In this document: piece by piece, positions 1 to 5,513 of the stretch
How the letters are laid out: each line of letters opens with the position of its first letter
How positions within the stretch are numbered: the stretch's first letter is position 1
Origin: Kiritimatiellia bacterium
Lineage (GTDB): Bacteria > Verrucomicrobiota > Kiritimatiellia > UBA8416 > JAIOPI01
Direction: 5' to 3'
Length of the DNA: 5,513 nucleotides
Assembly (NCBI GenBank): GCA_028822745.1
Contig: JAPKCZ010000171.1
Location: 1-5,513 of the forward strand
Position numbers and translations under genes: made by a program
Notes under the pieces: model-generated
Told to the model about the DNA's origin: nothing
Database searches by the model: none
The model's input: only the letters and a program-made list of their open reading frames with translations

Positions 1-3
1 TGA

Positions 4-1236
4 TCAACTAGCCTCGCGCCAACTTTTGAAGATGAGCGAGGTGTTGATGCCGCCAAAGGCGAAGTTGTTGCTCATGACGTACTCAAGGTCCATTTCGCGC
101 GCCTCCTTGAGGTAGTCGAGTTCACCGCATTCCGGGTCGACCTGCTTCAGGTTAATGGTTGGTGGGTACCAATTGCGGTTCATGAACTCGATCGACAGCC
201 AGGCTTCGAGGGAGCCGCTGGCTCCCAGGGTGTGGCCGAAATAACTCTTTAGTGAGTTTACCGGCATGCGGCTCCCGAATAGGTTTGCTGTGGCTGTTGA
301 TTCGGCAATGTCGCCCATGCGAGTCGCCGTGGCATGTGCATTCACATAGCCGATGGCCTCGGGGGGCAGGGATGCGCATTCGAGGCCGAGTTCCATCGCA
401 CGCTTCATCATCGGGGCCTGCGGTGCGGTGACATGGTTACCGTCGGCATTGTAACCGAAGCCCACGACTTCTGCATAGATGGTGGCACCACGGGCCTTGG
501 CGTGATCGTAATTCTCCAGGATGAGGGTGGCCGCGCCTTCGCCAATCACGAGTCCATCACGGTCGGTGTCAAATGGGCAAGGCGTTTCCGCGGGGGTTTC
601 GTTCTTGGTGCTGGTGGCATAGAGTACATCAAAAACAGCGGCTTCCGTGATGCAGAGCTCTTCCGCACCCCCGGCGATGAAGACGTCCTGAATGCCGAAT
701 TTAATGGCCTCGAACGCAAGTCCGATTGCCTGGCTGCCGGACGTGCAGGCGCTGCAGGTGGGAACAATACGCCCCTTGATTTCGAAAAAAAGACCTAGAT
801 TGACCGCGCACGTATGGCTCATCATTTGAATATAAGAGGTGGCCGTGATGCCCTTCATCTCGCCCGTGCGGGCCAGATTGTTGAAGGCGCCGATGGCGGG
901 CGTGCTGCCCGTGGATGAGCCATAGGCGACACCGGTACTGCCGTCGGTGAGGCACGGATCGCCCAGAAGGCCAGCCTGCTCCAGCGCCATTTCCGCGCTT
1001 CTCACGGCCAAGAGGGAGACACGTCCCATGCTGCGAATGCGTTTGCGTGAGTAGGTATCGGGAACCACGAAGTCCTGAACCGGAGCGGCCAGGCGCGTAT
1101 TGATCCCCTCGCAATAATCCCATTCCGACATGCGAACGACACCGTTCCGCCGTGCCTGCATGGCTGCGTGAATGGCCTCCCAACCTGTGCCCACGGGGGA
1201 GATGCCCGCCATGCCGGAAACAACAACCCTGTTCAT
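4..1236 (-). CDS. Beta-ketoacyl-ACP synthase of aryl polyene type (FabF-like, second ketosynthase, ApeR position)
   Basis: This is a 410-residue thiolase-fold condensing enzyme, the usual length for FabB/FabF. It is expected to catalyse decarboxylative condensation of malonyl-ACP with a growing acyl-ACP in the cytoplasm. The catalytic set is complete: Cys164 in CSACTSG, His301 in VNAHATAT, Lys330 and His335 in KSYFGHTLGAS, and the C-terminal NNFAFGGIN loop (390-398). An early GSSTGS stretch (107-112) and GEGAATLIL (232-240) also fit the family. Position 302 is Ala where most relatives have Gly (HGTxT). The ATG at 1236 shares one base with the reductase stop (TAATG), so translation is probably coupled. 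A GGGGG tract 9 bases upstream is the only Shine-Dalgarno-like sequence. It is the last gene of the coupled block here, and that position matches ApeR. The family is certain; the exact Ape letter is inferred from gene order. Confidence 0.95.
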   Translation of the reverse strand: MNRVVVSGMAGISPVGTGWEAIHAAMQARRNGVVRMSEWDYCEGINTRLAAPVQDFVVPDTYSRKRIRSMGRVSLLAVRSAEMALEQAGLLGDPCLTDGSTGVAYGSSTGSTPAIGAFNNLARTGEMKGITATSYIQMMSHTCAVNLGLFFEIKGRIVPTCSACTSGSQAIGLAFEAIKFGIQDVFIAGGAEELCITEAAVFDVLYATSTKNETPAETPCPFDTDRDGLVIGEGAATLILENYDHAKARGATIYAEVVGFGYNADGNHVTAPQAPMMKRAMELGLECASLPPEAIGYVNAHATATRMGDIAESTATANLFGSRMPVNSLKSYFGHTLGASGSLEAWLSIEFMNRNWYPPTINLKQVDPECGELDYLKEAREMDLEYVMSNNFAFGGINTSLIFKSWREAS

Positions 1237-1967
1237 TAGAGCATGCCCCCATTGACGCTGATGACTTGTCGTGTGATATAGCTAGATTGATCTGAGAGCA
1301 GGAAGCGTACGATGCCTGTTATGTCCTCCGGTGCCCCCAGTCGCTCCATGGGGATCAATTTGCTGAGCTGGTCAAGAGAAAGGCGGGCTTCTTTTACCAT
1401 GTCGGTTTCGAAAATGCCGGGCACTACACAGTTGACGGTGATCTTGCGTTTGGCGAGTTCCACGGCCAGGGCCTTGGTCGCGGCAATAATGCCCCCTTTG
1501 GAGGCGCTGTAATTGACCTGGCCGCGGTTCCCCGTGATGCCTGACATGGAGGCCACCGTAATGATTCGGCCCGGGGCGCGTCGTTGGATCATGGGCATCG
1601 TGAGTGGGTGCAGCACATTGTAGAAGCTGTTTAAGTTGGTGTTAATGACGCGGTCCCAATCGTCGTCGACAAAGGCGGGAAAACTAGCGTCGCTAGTAAT
1701 GCCCGCGTTGCAGACGACCCCGTAATAGGCCCCGTGTTTCTCAATGTCCTCGCTGAGGGCGGCCTTGGCGGCCTCGCGATCTCCCACATCGAATTGCAGG
1801 ACGCGGGACTGCCCGCCCTGGGTGCGAATCGTATCCGCGACTCTGTCGGCTTCATCCCGCTTGGACCGACAATGGACCACGACGCTATAGGCATCCTGGG
1901 ACAGTGACAGAGCGATTGCTTTTCCGAGCCCCCTGCTCGATCCGGTGATGAGAACGGAAGGATTCAA
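1236..1967 (-). CDS. fabG: 3-ketoacyl-ACP reductase, SDR family (FabG-like, ApeQ position)
   Basis: This 243-residue classical short-chain dehydrogenase should reduce 3-oxoacyl-ACP to 3-hydroxyacyl-ACP with NAD(P)H. It has the cofactor motif TGSSRGLG (8-15), with Arg12 favouring NADPH, and Asp60 after beta strand 3. CNAG (86-89) is a variant of the usual NNAG. The catalytic tetrad is Asn111, Ser140, Tyr153 and Lys157 (YSASK). The C-terminus has the family-typical VNGG. The start is a TTG at 1967-1965 that overlaps the dehydratase stop in TTGA. No ATG or GTG lies nearby in frame, and the protein begins just before the first beta strand as expected. A weak AGG lies about 6 bases upstream, so expression probably depends on coupling to the dehydratase. 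In an APE cluster this corresponds to ApeQ, supplying the reduction step of each elongation round. Confidence 0.95.
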   Translation of the reverse strand: MNPSVLITGSSRGLGKAIALSLSQDAYSVVVHCRSKRDEADRVADTIRTQGGQSRVLQFDVGDREAAKAALSEDIEKHGAYYGVVCNAGITSDASFPAFVDDDWDRVINTNLNSFYNVLHPLTMPMIQRRAPGRIITVASMSGITGNRGQVNYSASKGGIIAATKALAVELAKRKITVNCVVPGIFETDMVKEARLSLDQLSKLIPMERLGAPEDITGIVRFLLSDQSSYITRQVISVNGGML

Positions 1968-2446
1968 TCGGTGCCTGTCAGGTTGAAGTATTTGCGCGGG
2001 TCATTGGGTTGGTATACATTGATGCGACCTGACATGAGTTCGCTTCCTGTTTCGTCATCGGAAATTGTCGCGTTGAAATTTCCCATTCCCTCTTCTTTCC
2101 ATTCCAAGATGGCCGTAATGCGAAGCCGCTGCCCGCTGACAAAGAACGGCTGAGCGCAGTGTGCGCGGCGACAGCCGACGAGCACGCCAAGCTTCACCGG
2201 AACGCCATCTCGCCGGGCGGTCAGCCCAGCAAACGCAGCCATCGTTTGTGCCATATATTCAAATCCAATGCAAATCGGAACGCCCCTATCATCCATAAAG
2301 AATGGGTTGTCCGGGCGTATTTCGGCCAGCGTTGTAATCGTGCCTTTCGCATAGTTCGTGATCTGTTTCAGCAGGCACATCGTGCCTCGGTGAGGGACGA
2401 CCTCTCGAATGGGCAGGTCTTTCCAATCGTCACTTGGCGTGTCCAT
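1964..2446 (-). CDS. apeP: ApeP-like hotdog-fold 3-hydroxyacyl-ACP dehydratase
   Basis: This 160-residue single hotdog-domain protein resembles FabA/FabZ-type dehydratases and fits the ApeP family of aryl polyene clusters. It should remove water from 3-hydroxyacyl-ACP to give the trans-2-enoyl-ACP that stays in the conjugated chain. The probable catalytic histidine is His19 in VPHRGTM. The probable catalytic acid is Glu63 at the start of the hotdog helix (GFEYMAQTMAAFAG, 61-74). The LVGCRRAHC segment (89-97) matches the strand region that follows in this family. Polar N- and C-termini and no signal peptide indicate a cytoplasmic enzyme. The ATG at 2446 overlaps the upstream ketosynthase stop (TGATG), and its 3' end overlaps the reductase start by four bases. 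The position between ketosynthase and reductase is the conserved APE order. Confidence 0.92.
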   Translation of the reverse strand: MDTPSDDWKDLPIREVVPHRGTMCLLKQITNYAKGTITTLAEIRPDNPFFMDDRGVPICIGFEYMAQTMAAFAGLTARRDGVPVKLGVLVGCRRAHCAQPFFVSGQRLRITAILEWKEEGMGNFNATISDDETGSELMSGRINVYQPNDPRKYFNLTGTD

Positions 2447-3636
2447 CAGTCCCCGCCCAAAATAATGGCGCAGTTACTGCCGCCGAAGGCAAACGAATTT
2501 GAGAGCATTCGCATGGGGGAGGCCGCGACTGATGTGCCGTGCTCGACCAGGGCGATGTTGGGACATTCGGGATCCGCTTGTCCGTCCCAAAGGTGAGGCG
2601 GGAGGTCTGCCAATCCGTTCTTGCGCGTCGTCAAGCTCAGCCAGCACAGTCCCGCTTCGATGGCCCCGGCGGCCCCCAGCGTGTGTCCGGTCATGGGTTT
2701 CGTGGAACTACAGAACGGTTTGTTGGGAAAGACGCGAGCGATGGCCTTGCTCTCCATTCTGTCGTTGTGTGGGGTGCCGGTCCCGTGCAGGTTGATGTAG
2801 TCGATGTCCTGTGCTTGAAGTCCCGCATCATCCAGTGCAAGGCGCATGGCCGACTCGGCACCGAGGCCTTCAGGTTGTGGGGAAGAAATATGGTAGGCAT
2901 CCGAACACTCGCCGCCTCCGAGAAGGGCAACCTCGGCGGGTTCCCGGCTCATGAGAAACAGGGCAACGCCTTCGCCGACGTTGATGCCATCCCGATGTAT
3001 GCTCATAGGGTTCGTGCGCCCATCCGAAATAGCCTCTAAGGAAGAGAACCCCTGTAAGGTAATCTGACACAGAGAGTCACATGCGCCGACAATGGCTGCA
3101 TCGCAATGGTCGGCCTGGATCAGTCTGCGGGCCGCGAGCATGGCTTTGCTTCCCGAGGAACAGGCCGTGGAAATGGTATAGGCGGGGCCTTTCAAGCCGA
3201 GCAGGGCCGAGACAAAGCTCGCACTCGAGCCTAACTCCTGCTGGCGCAGGTCAAAATCGGCAGGGAACTTCTGCCCCCCCATCTTACAGGCAAGCGCATC
3301 CGTGCTTTCCTGTATGCCGCCCGTACTTGAGCCCAGGACGATCCCAATGCGTTCCGGGTCTGTCTTGGCACGCAGTGCATCGAGTGGCATCTGTATGTGT
3401 TCGAGGGCGGCGAGCAGCATGCGATTGTTACGCCCCGCGTAGCGCTTGAGTGCCATCGGGAGTTCCGGCAGTTCGGCCGTGACACGACCGGCCAGTTGCG
3501 CCTTTGAGGGGCAGAGCCGCGCCTCGGGTTCGAGTCTGTTTTCGCCCCGCAGGCAATGAGCCCATATTTCATCGGGATGGTTGCCAAGCGCATTCAGCAT
3601 GCCGAGCGCGTTCAGGTATATCGTTTGCTTTATCAT
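2446..3636 (-). CDS. Beta-ketoacyl-ACP synthase of aryl polyene type (first ketosynthase, ApeO position)
   Basis: This is a 396-residue condensing enzyme with an intact catalytic set: Cys159 in STACSSG, His284 in NLHGTGT, Lys313 and His318 in TKPMTGHTLGAAG, and the C-terminal SNSFAFGGSN loop (379-388). The nucleophile is present, so it is not a chain-length factor with a lost cysteine. It should extend the polyene acyl-ACP. I chose the ATG at 3636 because GAGGA (3649-3645) sits 8 bases upstream and because MIKQTIYLNALG starts at the first strand, as in relatives. The frame can be extended 14 codons to a TTG at 3678, but those residues look like untranslated leader. The gene follows the DUF3261 stop by 71 bp, the largest gap in the operon, and overlaps the dehydratase start. 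The position corresponds to ApeO in described clusters, which is an inference from order. Confidence 0.94.
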   Translation of the reverse strand: MIKQTIYLNALGMLNALGNHPDEIWAHCLRGENRLEPEARLCPSKAQLAGRVTAELPELPMALKRYAGRNNRMLLAALEHIQMPLDALRAKTDPERIGIVLGSSTGGIQESTDALACKMGGQKFPADFDLRQQELGSSASFVSALLGLKGPAYTISTACSSGSKAMLAARRLIQADHCDAAIVGACDSLCQITLQGFSSLEAISDGRTNPMSIHRDGINVGEGVALFLMSREPAEVALLGGGECSDAYHISSPQPEGLGAESAMRLALDDAGLQAQDIDYINLHGTGTPHNDRMESKAIARVFPNKPFCSSTKPMTGHTLGAAGAIEAGLCWLSLTTRKNGLADLPPHLWDGQADPECPNIALVEHGTSVAASPMRMLSNSFAFGGSNCAIILGGD

Positions 3637-3644
3637 TTTTCGAA

Positions 3645-3649
3645 TCCTC
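3645..3649 (-). promoter_or_regulatory. Ribosome binding site deciding the first ketosynthase start
   Basis: On the minus strand GAGGA lies 8 bases before the ATG at 3636. It supports that start over the in-frame TTG at 3678. This is one of only two clear Shine-Dalgarno sequences in the window; most other starts rely on overlap with the preceding gene. It lies inside the 71-bp gap (3637-3707), which otherwise holds only a weak 5-bp inverted repeat (AGCTT/AAGCT) without a T tract. Confidence 0.65.
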
Positions 3650-3707
3650 GTCCCATGAGGTCCTAGCTTCACGTTCAAACAAAGCTGGGCGAGAGGTCAA
3701 TACCTTT

Positions 3708-4430
3708 TCAAAGATCACTCGGGGTAACGGCGACGGGAAGAACGTGGAGGGAGTAGCGGCGACTGTGGTTGATCAGGGTTGCGGCTTGCGCCAGGCCCTT
3801 CCCGCCGCGCTCATAGCGAATCGTGGCGACCTTCTTGCCTTTGCCGGAAATGATGCGTTGGTTCTGATCTTCTTCGACCGCCAATCCCCCGCGAATCAGG
3901 CTCTCCGCGGGCCAGTAAATTAGTTCGAGGTCTCCCATGATGTAGCGGGGCTTCATGAAGGAAGGCAGCGACACATTGAATGTGCCACTGAGATCATCGT
4001 CGAAAACAAGGCTGAACAAGCGACCAAAGGGTGCCAGGCCTACCAAGGTGAACGTGTCTTGCTGCCATTCCCCATGACCCGTAAACGAAAACTGATCCGA
4101 GCCCTTTTTTAGCGTGACTTCGTGCGTGAAACTTGGCGATTCCGCAAAGAGGGAGACGGGTACCGGTTGCAACTGATAGGGAACTCGCCATCCCACCGTG
4201 GTTAAGAGCGGGTCATGTGCGCAGCCGAAGCCCAGCAAGAGACCGCAGATCAGAATCAGTCCTCGCACAGCGCAGCAATGAGGGGTAAGGCTTTTGCCAA
4301 TACAGAAGCGTGGGAATCTTTTCTTTCTGAGAATGACAGAATCATGGCCTGCTTTTTTGAGCAAGGCGGTCGCGGCTGTTCCCGCAGGGCCTGCGCCAAT
4401 AATCAGCGTGTCATTTCTGGTGGGCAGCAC
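3708..4430 (-). CDS. DUF3261-family putative outer-membrane lipoprotein, fused in frame behind a truncated FAD-oxidoreductase N-terminus
   Basis: One uninterrupted frame of 240 codons runs from GTG 4430. Codons 1-53 or so come from a FAD oxidoreductase and the rest is a complete DUF3261 protein. Taken from the in-frame GTG at 4268, the DUF3261 part is 186 residues, a normal family length. It opens with MRGLILICGLLLGFGC, a short lipoprotein-like signal with Cys16, although the lipobox is weak (Gly at -3, Phe at -2). The family-typical blocks LAPFGRLFSLVFDD (78-91), DLELIYWP (113-120) and a C-terminal NHSRRYSLHV (167-176) are present. DUF3261 proteins accompany MMPL exporters in APE clusters and probably act at the outer membrane; their biochemistry is not established. 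No Shine-Dalgarno precedes GTG 4268, so the protein may be made as a fusion with a buried signal, or by weak internal initiation. The frame also stays open upstream to an ATG at 4502, but that stretch lies within the exporter gene. Confidence 0.8.
   Translation of the reverse strand: MLPTRNDTLIIGAGPAGTAATALLKKAGHDSVILRKKRFPRFCIGKSLTPHCCAVRGLILICGLLLGFGCAHDPLLTTVGWRVPYQLQPVPVSLFAESPSFTHEVTLKKGSDQFSFTGHGEWQQDTFTLVGLAPFGRLFSLVFDDDLSGTFNVSLPSFMKPRYIMGDLELIYWPAESLIRGGLAVEEDQNQRIISGKGKKVATIRYERGGKGLAQAATLINHSRRYSLHVLPVAVTPSDL
4269..4430 (-). pseudogene. Remnant of an APE-cluster FAD-dependent oxidoreductase (N-terminal ~52 residues only)
   Basis: The stub encodes the first beta-alpha-beta unit of a FAD-binding Rossmann fold. 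It shows DTLIIGAGPAG (7-17), with the GxGxxG glycines at 12, 14 and 17, and a helix to about residue 28. It then has FPRFCIGKSLTPHC (39-52), matching the FPRF-IGESL-P-C block of halogenase-like flavoprotein oxidoreductases. Family members are roughly 400 residues, so nearly 90% is missing. Homology stops around His51-Cys52 (codon 4277-4275), and the DUF3261 signal sequence begins at 4268. Two positions normally acidic are now basic: Arg35 at the end of beta 2 and Lys46 in GESL. The GTG start overlaps the exporter stop by 20 bases and keeps a strong ribosome binding site, so this was a genuine gene start. It cannot make a working oxidoreductase. The deletion is inferred from known cluster order. 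Confidence 0.75.
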
Positions 4431-5513
4431 GTGGATCTCCTTCCTTTTGGTCAGCGTCAGAGACTGCCATGGGCGCCAGCAAAAGGCCAAGCAATATGCC
4501 AAGCAAGACCGTCAGTCCAAAATCGGCCAGTGCACGCGTGCTGCTCAGGGACAGCAGTCCGAAAGAGAGCATCGTCGTGCAGGCCGAAAGAATGACCGCG
4601 AGCATGATATTGGCGGGGCGACTTCTTGATTCCGCGAAGAAGATCGTGTAGTCAATACCGATACCCAGGACGAGCAGTAGCGCCAGCACGTGGAAAAGCG
4701 TTAGCGGCTGGCCCATAAAGCCAAGCAGCCCTAGCGTTCCCACGGCGGCGGTGCAGGGCGGCAGAAGTACGCGAGCGAAGCGCCGCCAGCCGTAGCGTCT
4801 GAACAGGAAGAGTCCGATAAGCAAATAGGCGCCCGATACCAGCCATGCCCCAAGGCGGCGGTAGCGCCCGAACAGCCCGGATATTTCGGCCACTTTGTTG
4901 ACGTAACTTACTTGGGGAAACTGGCGGCCCAGGGCTTGTAGTGGCGCTTCATCATGGATGCCGCCCAGTAAGACAATGGAGGTCTGTTTGTCGCCAATTT
5001 GCCCCAGCCATTGCGTCCGAAAGGCCTCTGCAAAGTCCTGCTCTAGAAGCGCAGAGGGAGTCAGCAGGGCGGCGTGCGTGTCGGTCAGCACACGTCTCGC
5101 ACTGTCCATCGTGCTGGGGGGCATGCCCAGGCTGCCCAAGACCTGCATGACCGCTTGTGTGTCGTTGCGGTACAGGCGGCTGAGCAGATCCCGTGAAGAC
5201 AGTTGTCGCTGCAACGATGGGACAAAAAGGGAGAGCCCCTGCATCCATTCCAGTTGATGCTCGCGCACCAGCGTTTTGAGCGCAGGCATGAGCGCTTCTT
5301 CGTGTTGTAGTAGCTGTTCCTCGCTGTTGCCCTGCACAATGAAGAAGCGGCCAAAATCGATCGAGCCGGTTAAGGCCTGGATCGCACTTTCGTTCTGAAG
5401 CAGATCGGCATCCTGTGGCTGGAGCGCACGCACATCATCGTTGGGCTGGAGTCGAAGCGCACCGGTGATGCCCGCCGCGAGCAGAAGCGCCATCATGACA
5501 TAGGCTCGACGTC
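4411..5513 (-). CDS. MMPL/RND-type exporter of aryl polyene cluster, C-terminal half (partial)
   Basis: The frame is open to the right edge of the window, so the first part of the protein, about half of a ~770-residue family member, is missing. What is seen fits the second MMPL repeat. A membrane segment at the start (numbering from Met at 5496, about 1-14) is followed by a periplasmic domain of about 200 residues. A C-terminal bundle then has segments near 214-232, 241-262, 266-289, 296-318 and 322-344. GIGIDYTIFF (278-287) is the hallmark of this family, with Asp282 as the likely proton-relay residue. The protein ends in a short charged tail that overlaps the next gene by 20 bases. It is expected to sit in the inner membrane and use the proton gradient to move the aryl polyene lipid or its precursor. 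The APE assignment comes from the neighbouring genes. Confidence 0.93.
   Translation of the reverse strand, partial: RRAYVMMALLLAAGITGALRLQPNDDVRALQPQDADLLQNESAIQALTGSIDFGRFFIVQGNSEEQLLQHEEALMPALKTLVREHQLEWMQGLSLFVPSLQRQLSSRDLLSRLYRNDTQAVMQVLGSLGMPPSTMDSARRVLTDTHAALLTPSALLEQDFAEAFRTQWLGQIGDKQTSIVLLGGIHDEAPLQALGRQFPQVSYVNKVAEISGLFGRYRRLGAWLVSGAYLLIGLFLFRRYGWRRFARVLLPPCTAAVGTLGLLGFMGQPLTLFHVLALLLVLGIGIDYTIFFAESRSRPANIMLAVILSACTTMLSFGLLSLSSTRALADFGLTVLLGILLGLLLAPMAVSDADQKEGDPRAAHQK
4437..4442 (-). promoter_or_regulatory. Strong ribosome binding site for the oxidoreductase stub/DUF3261 fusion
   Basis: AAGGAG reads on the minus strand 6 bases before the GTG at 4430, the best Shine-Dalgarno in the window. 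It lies inside the 3' end of the exporter gene. It shows that the truncated oxidoreductase frame is still set up for translation, which would drive synthesis into the DUF3261 sequence. Confidence 0.7.

Noticed and set aside
334..798. A 154-codon plus-strand open frame opposite the same ketosynthase
   Set aside because: It is antisense to a fully supported gene, shows no recognisable motif and has no credible ribosome binding site or context.
701..1252. A 183-codon open frame on the minus strand within the ApeR-position ketosynthase gene
   Set aside because: It is an out-of-frame reading of a gene with complete catalytic motifs. Its translation is rich in Arg, Gly, His and Ser with no domain pattern, which is typical of a shadow frame.
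2159..3039. Plus-strand open frames of 98-166 codons opposite the dehydratase and first ketosynthase
   Set aside because: They are antisense shadows of well-conserved genes, have low-complexity composition and match no family I recognise.
3637..3678. N-terminal extension of the first ketosynthase to TTG 3678
   Set aside because: The ATG at 3636 has a good ribosome binding site and gives the family-typical N-terminus; the extra 14 residues look like leader sequence.
3655..3705. A possible promoter (TTGACC) and a short inverted repeat AGCTT/AAGCT in the gap before the first ketosynthase
   Set aside because: At the proper spacing the -10 region is poor. The stem is only 5 bp with a 12-base loop and no T tract, so neither a promoter nor a terminator is convincing.
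4431..4502. Start of the oxidoreductase/DUF3261 frame at ATG 4502
   Set aside because: This part lies entirely within the exporter coding sequence. The extra residues are unlike a Rossmann N-terminus, and GTG 4430 has an AAGGAG at ideal spacing.

Overview
The window is the downstream half of an aryl polyene (APE)-type gene cluster, the family that also covers xanthomonadin- and flexirubin-like pigments, from a Gram-negative bacterium. The base composition is moderately GC-rich by eye. An MMPL exporter, a DUF3261 envelope protein and a block of discrete type II fatty-acid-synthase-like enzymes point to Pseudomonadota, most likely Gamma- or Betaproteobacteria. I cannot place it more finely. Every supported gene lies on the minus strand, so the operon reads from the right end of the window to the left.

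In transcription order the window holds six elements. (1) The C-terminal half of an MMPL/RND-type exporter (5513 to 4411), whose N-terminal half lies off the right edge. (2) The first ~52 codons of a FAD-dependent oxidoreductase, starting at GTG 4430 behind a near-ideal ribosome binding site. (3) A DUF3261 family putative lipoprotein whose frame is joined directly to that oxidoreductase stub. (4) A first beta-ketoacyl-ACP synthase (start 3636). (5) An ApeP-like hotdog 3-hydroxyacyl-ACP dehydratase, then a FabG-like 3-ketoacyl-ACP reductase. (6) A second beta-ketoacyl-ACP synthase ending at position 4. The last four genes overlap one another by 1 to 4 bases (TGATG, TTGA, TAATG), which indicates one translationally coupled unit. 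The only real gap is about 70 bp upstream of the first ketosynthase.

The enzymes make a coherent elongation cycle. The ketosynthases add malonyl-derived C2 units to an aryl-primed acyl-ACP. The reductase makes the 3-hydroxy intermediate and the dehydratase gives the double bond. The cycle repeats without enoyl reduction, which gives a conjugated polyene. The MMPL and DUF3261 proteins are expected to help move the product or its lipid conjugate to the outer membrane. Carrier proteins, the aryl-activating ligase, acyltransferases and the LolA-like carrier usual in such clusters are not in this window.

The most unusual feature is the in-frame junction between the oxidoreductase stub and the DUF3261 protein. 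The oxidoreductase that normally sits between the exporter and DUF3261 in many APE clusters has lost nearly everything after its FAD-binding N-terminus. The join leaves one continuous reading frame. No RNA genes, mobile elements, CRISPR arrays or convincing terminators were seen.
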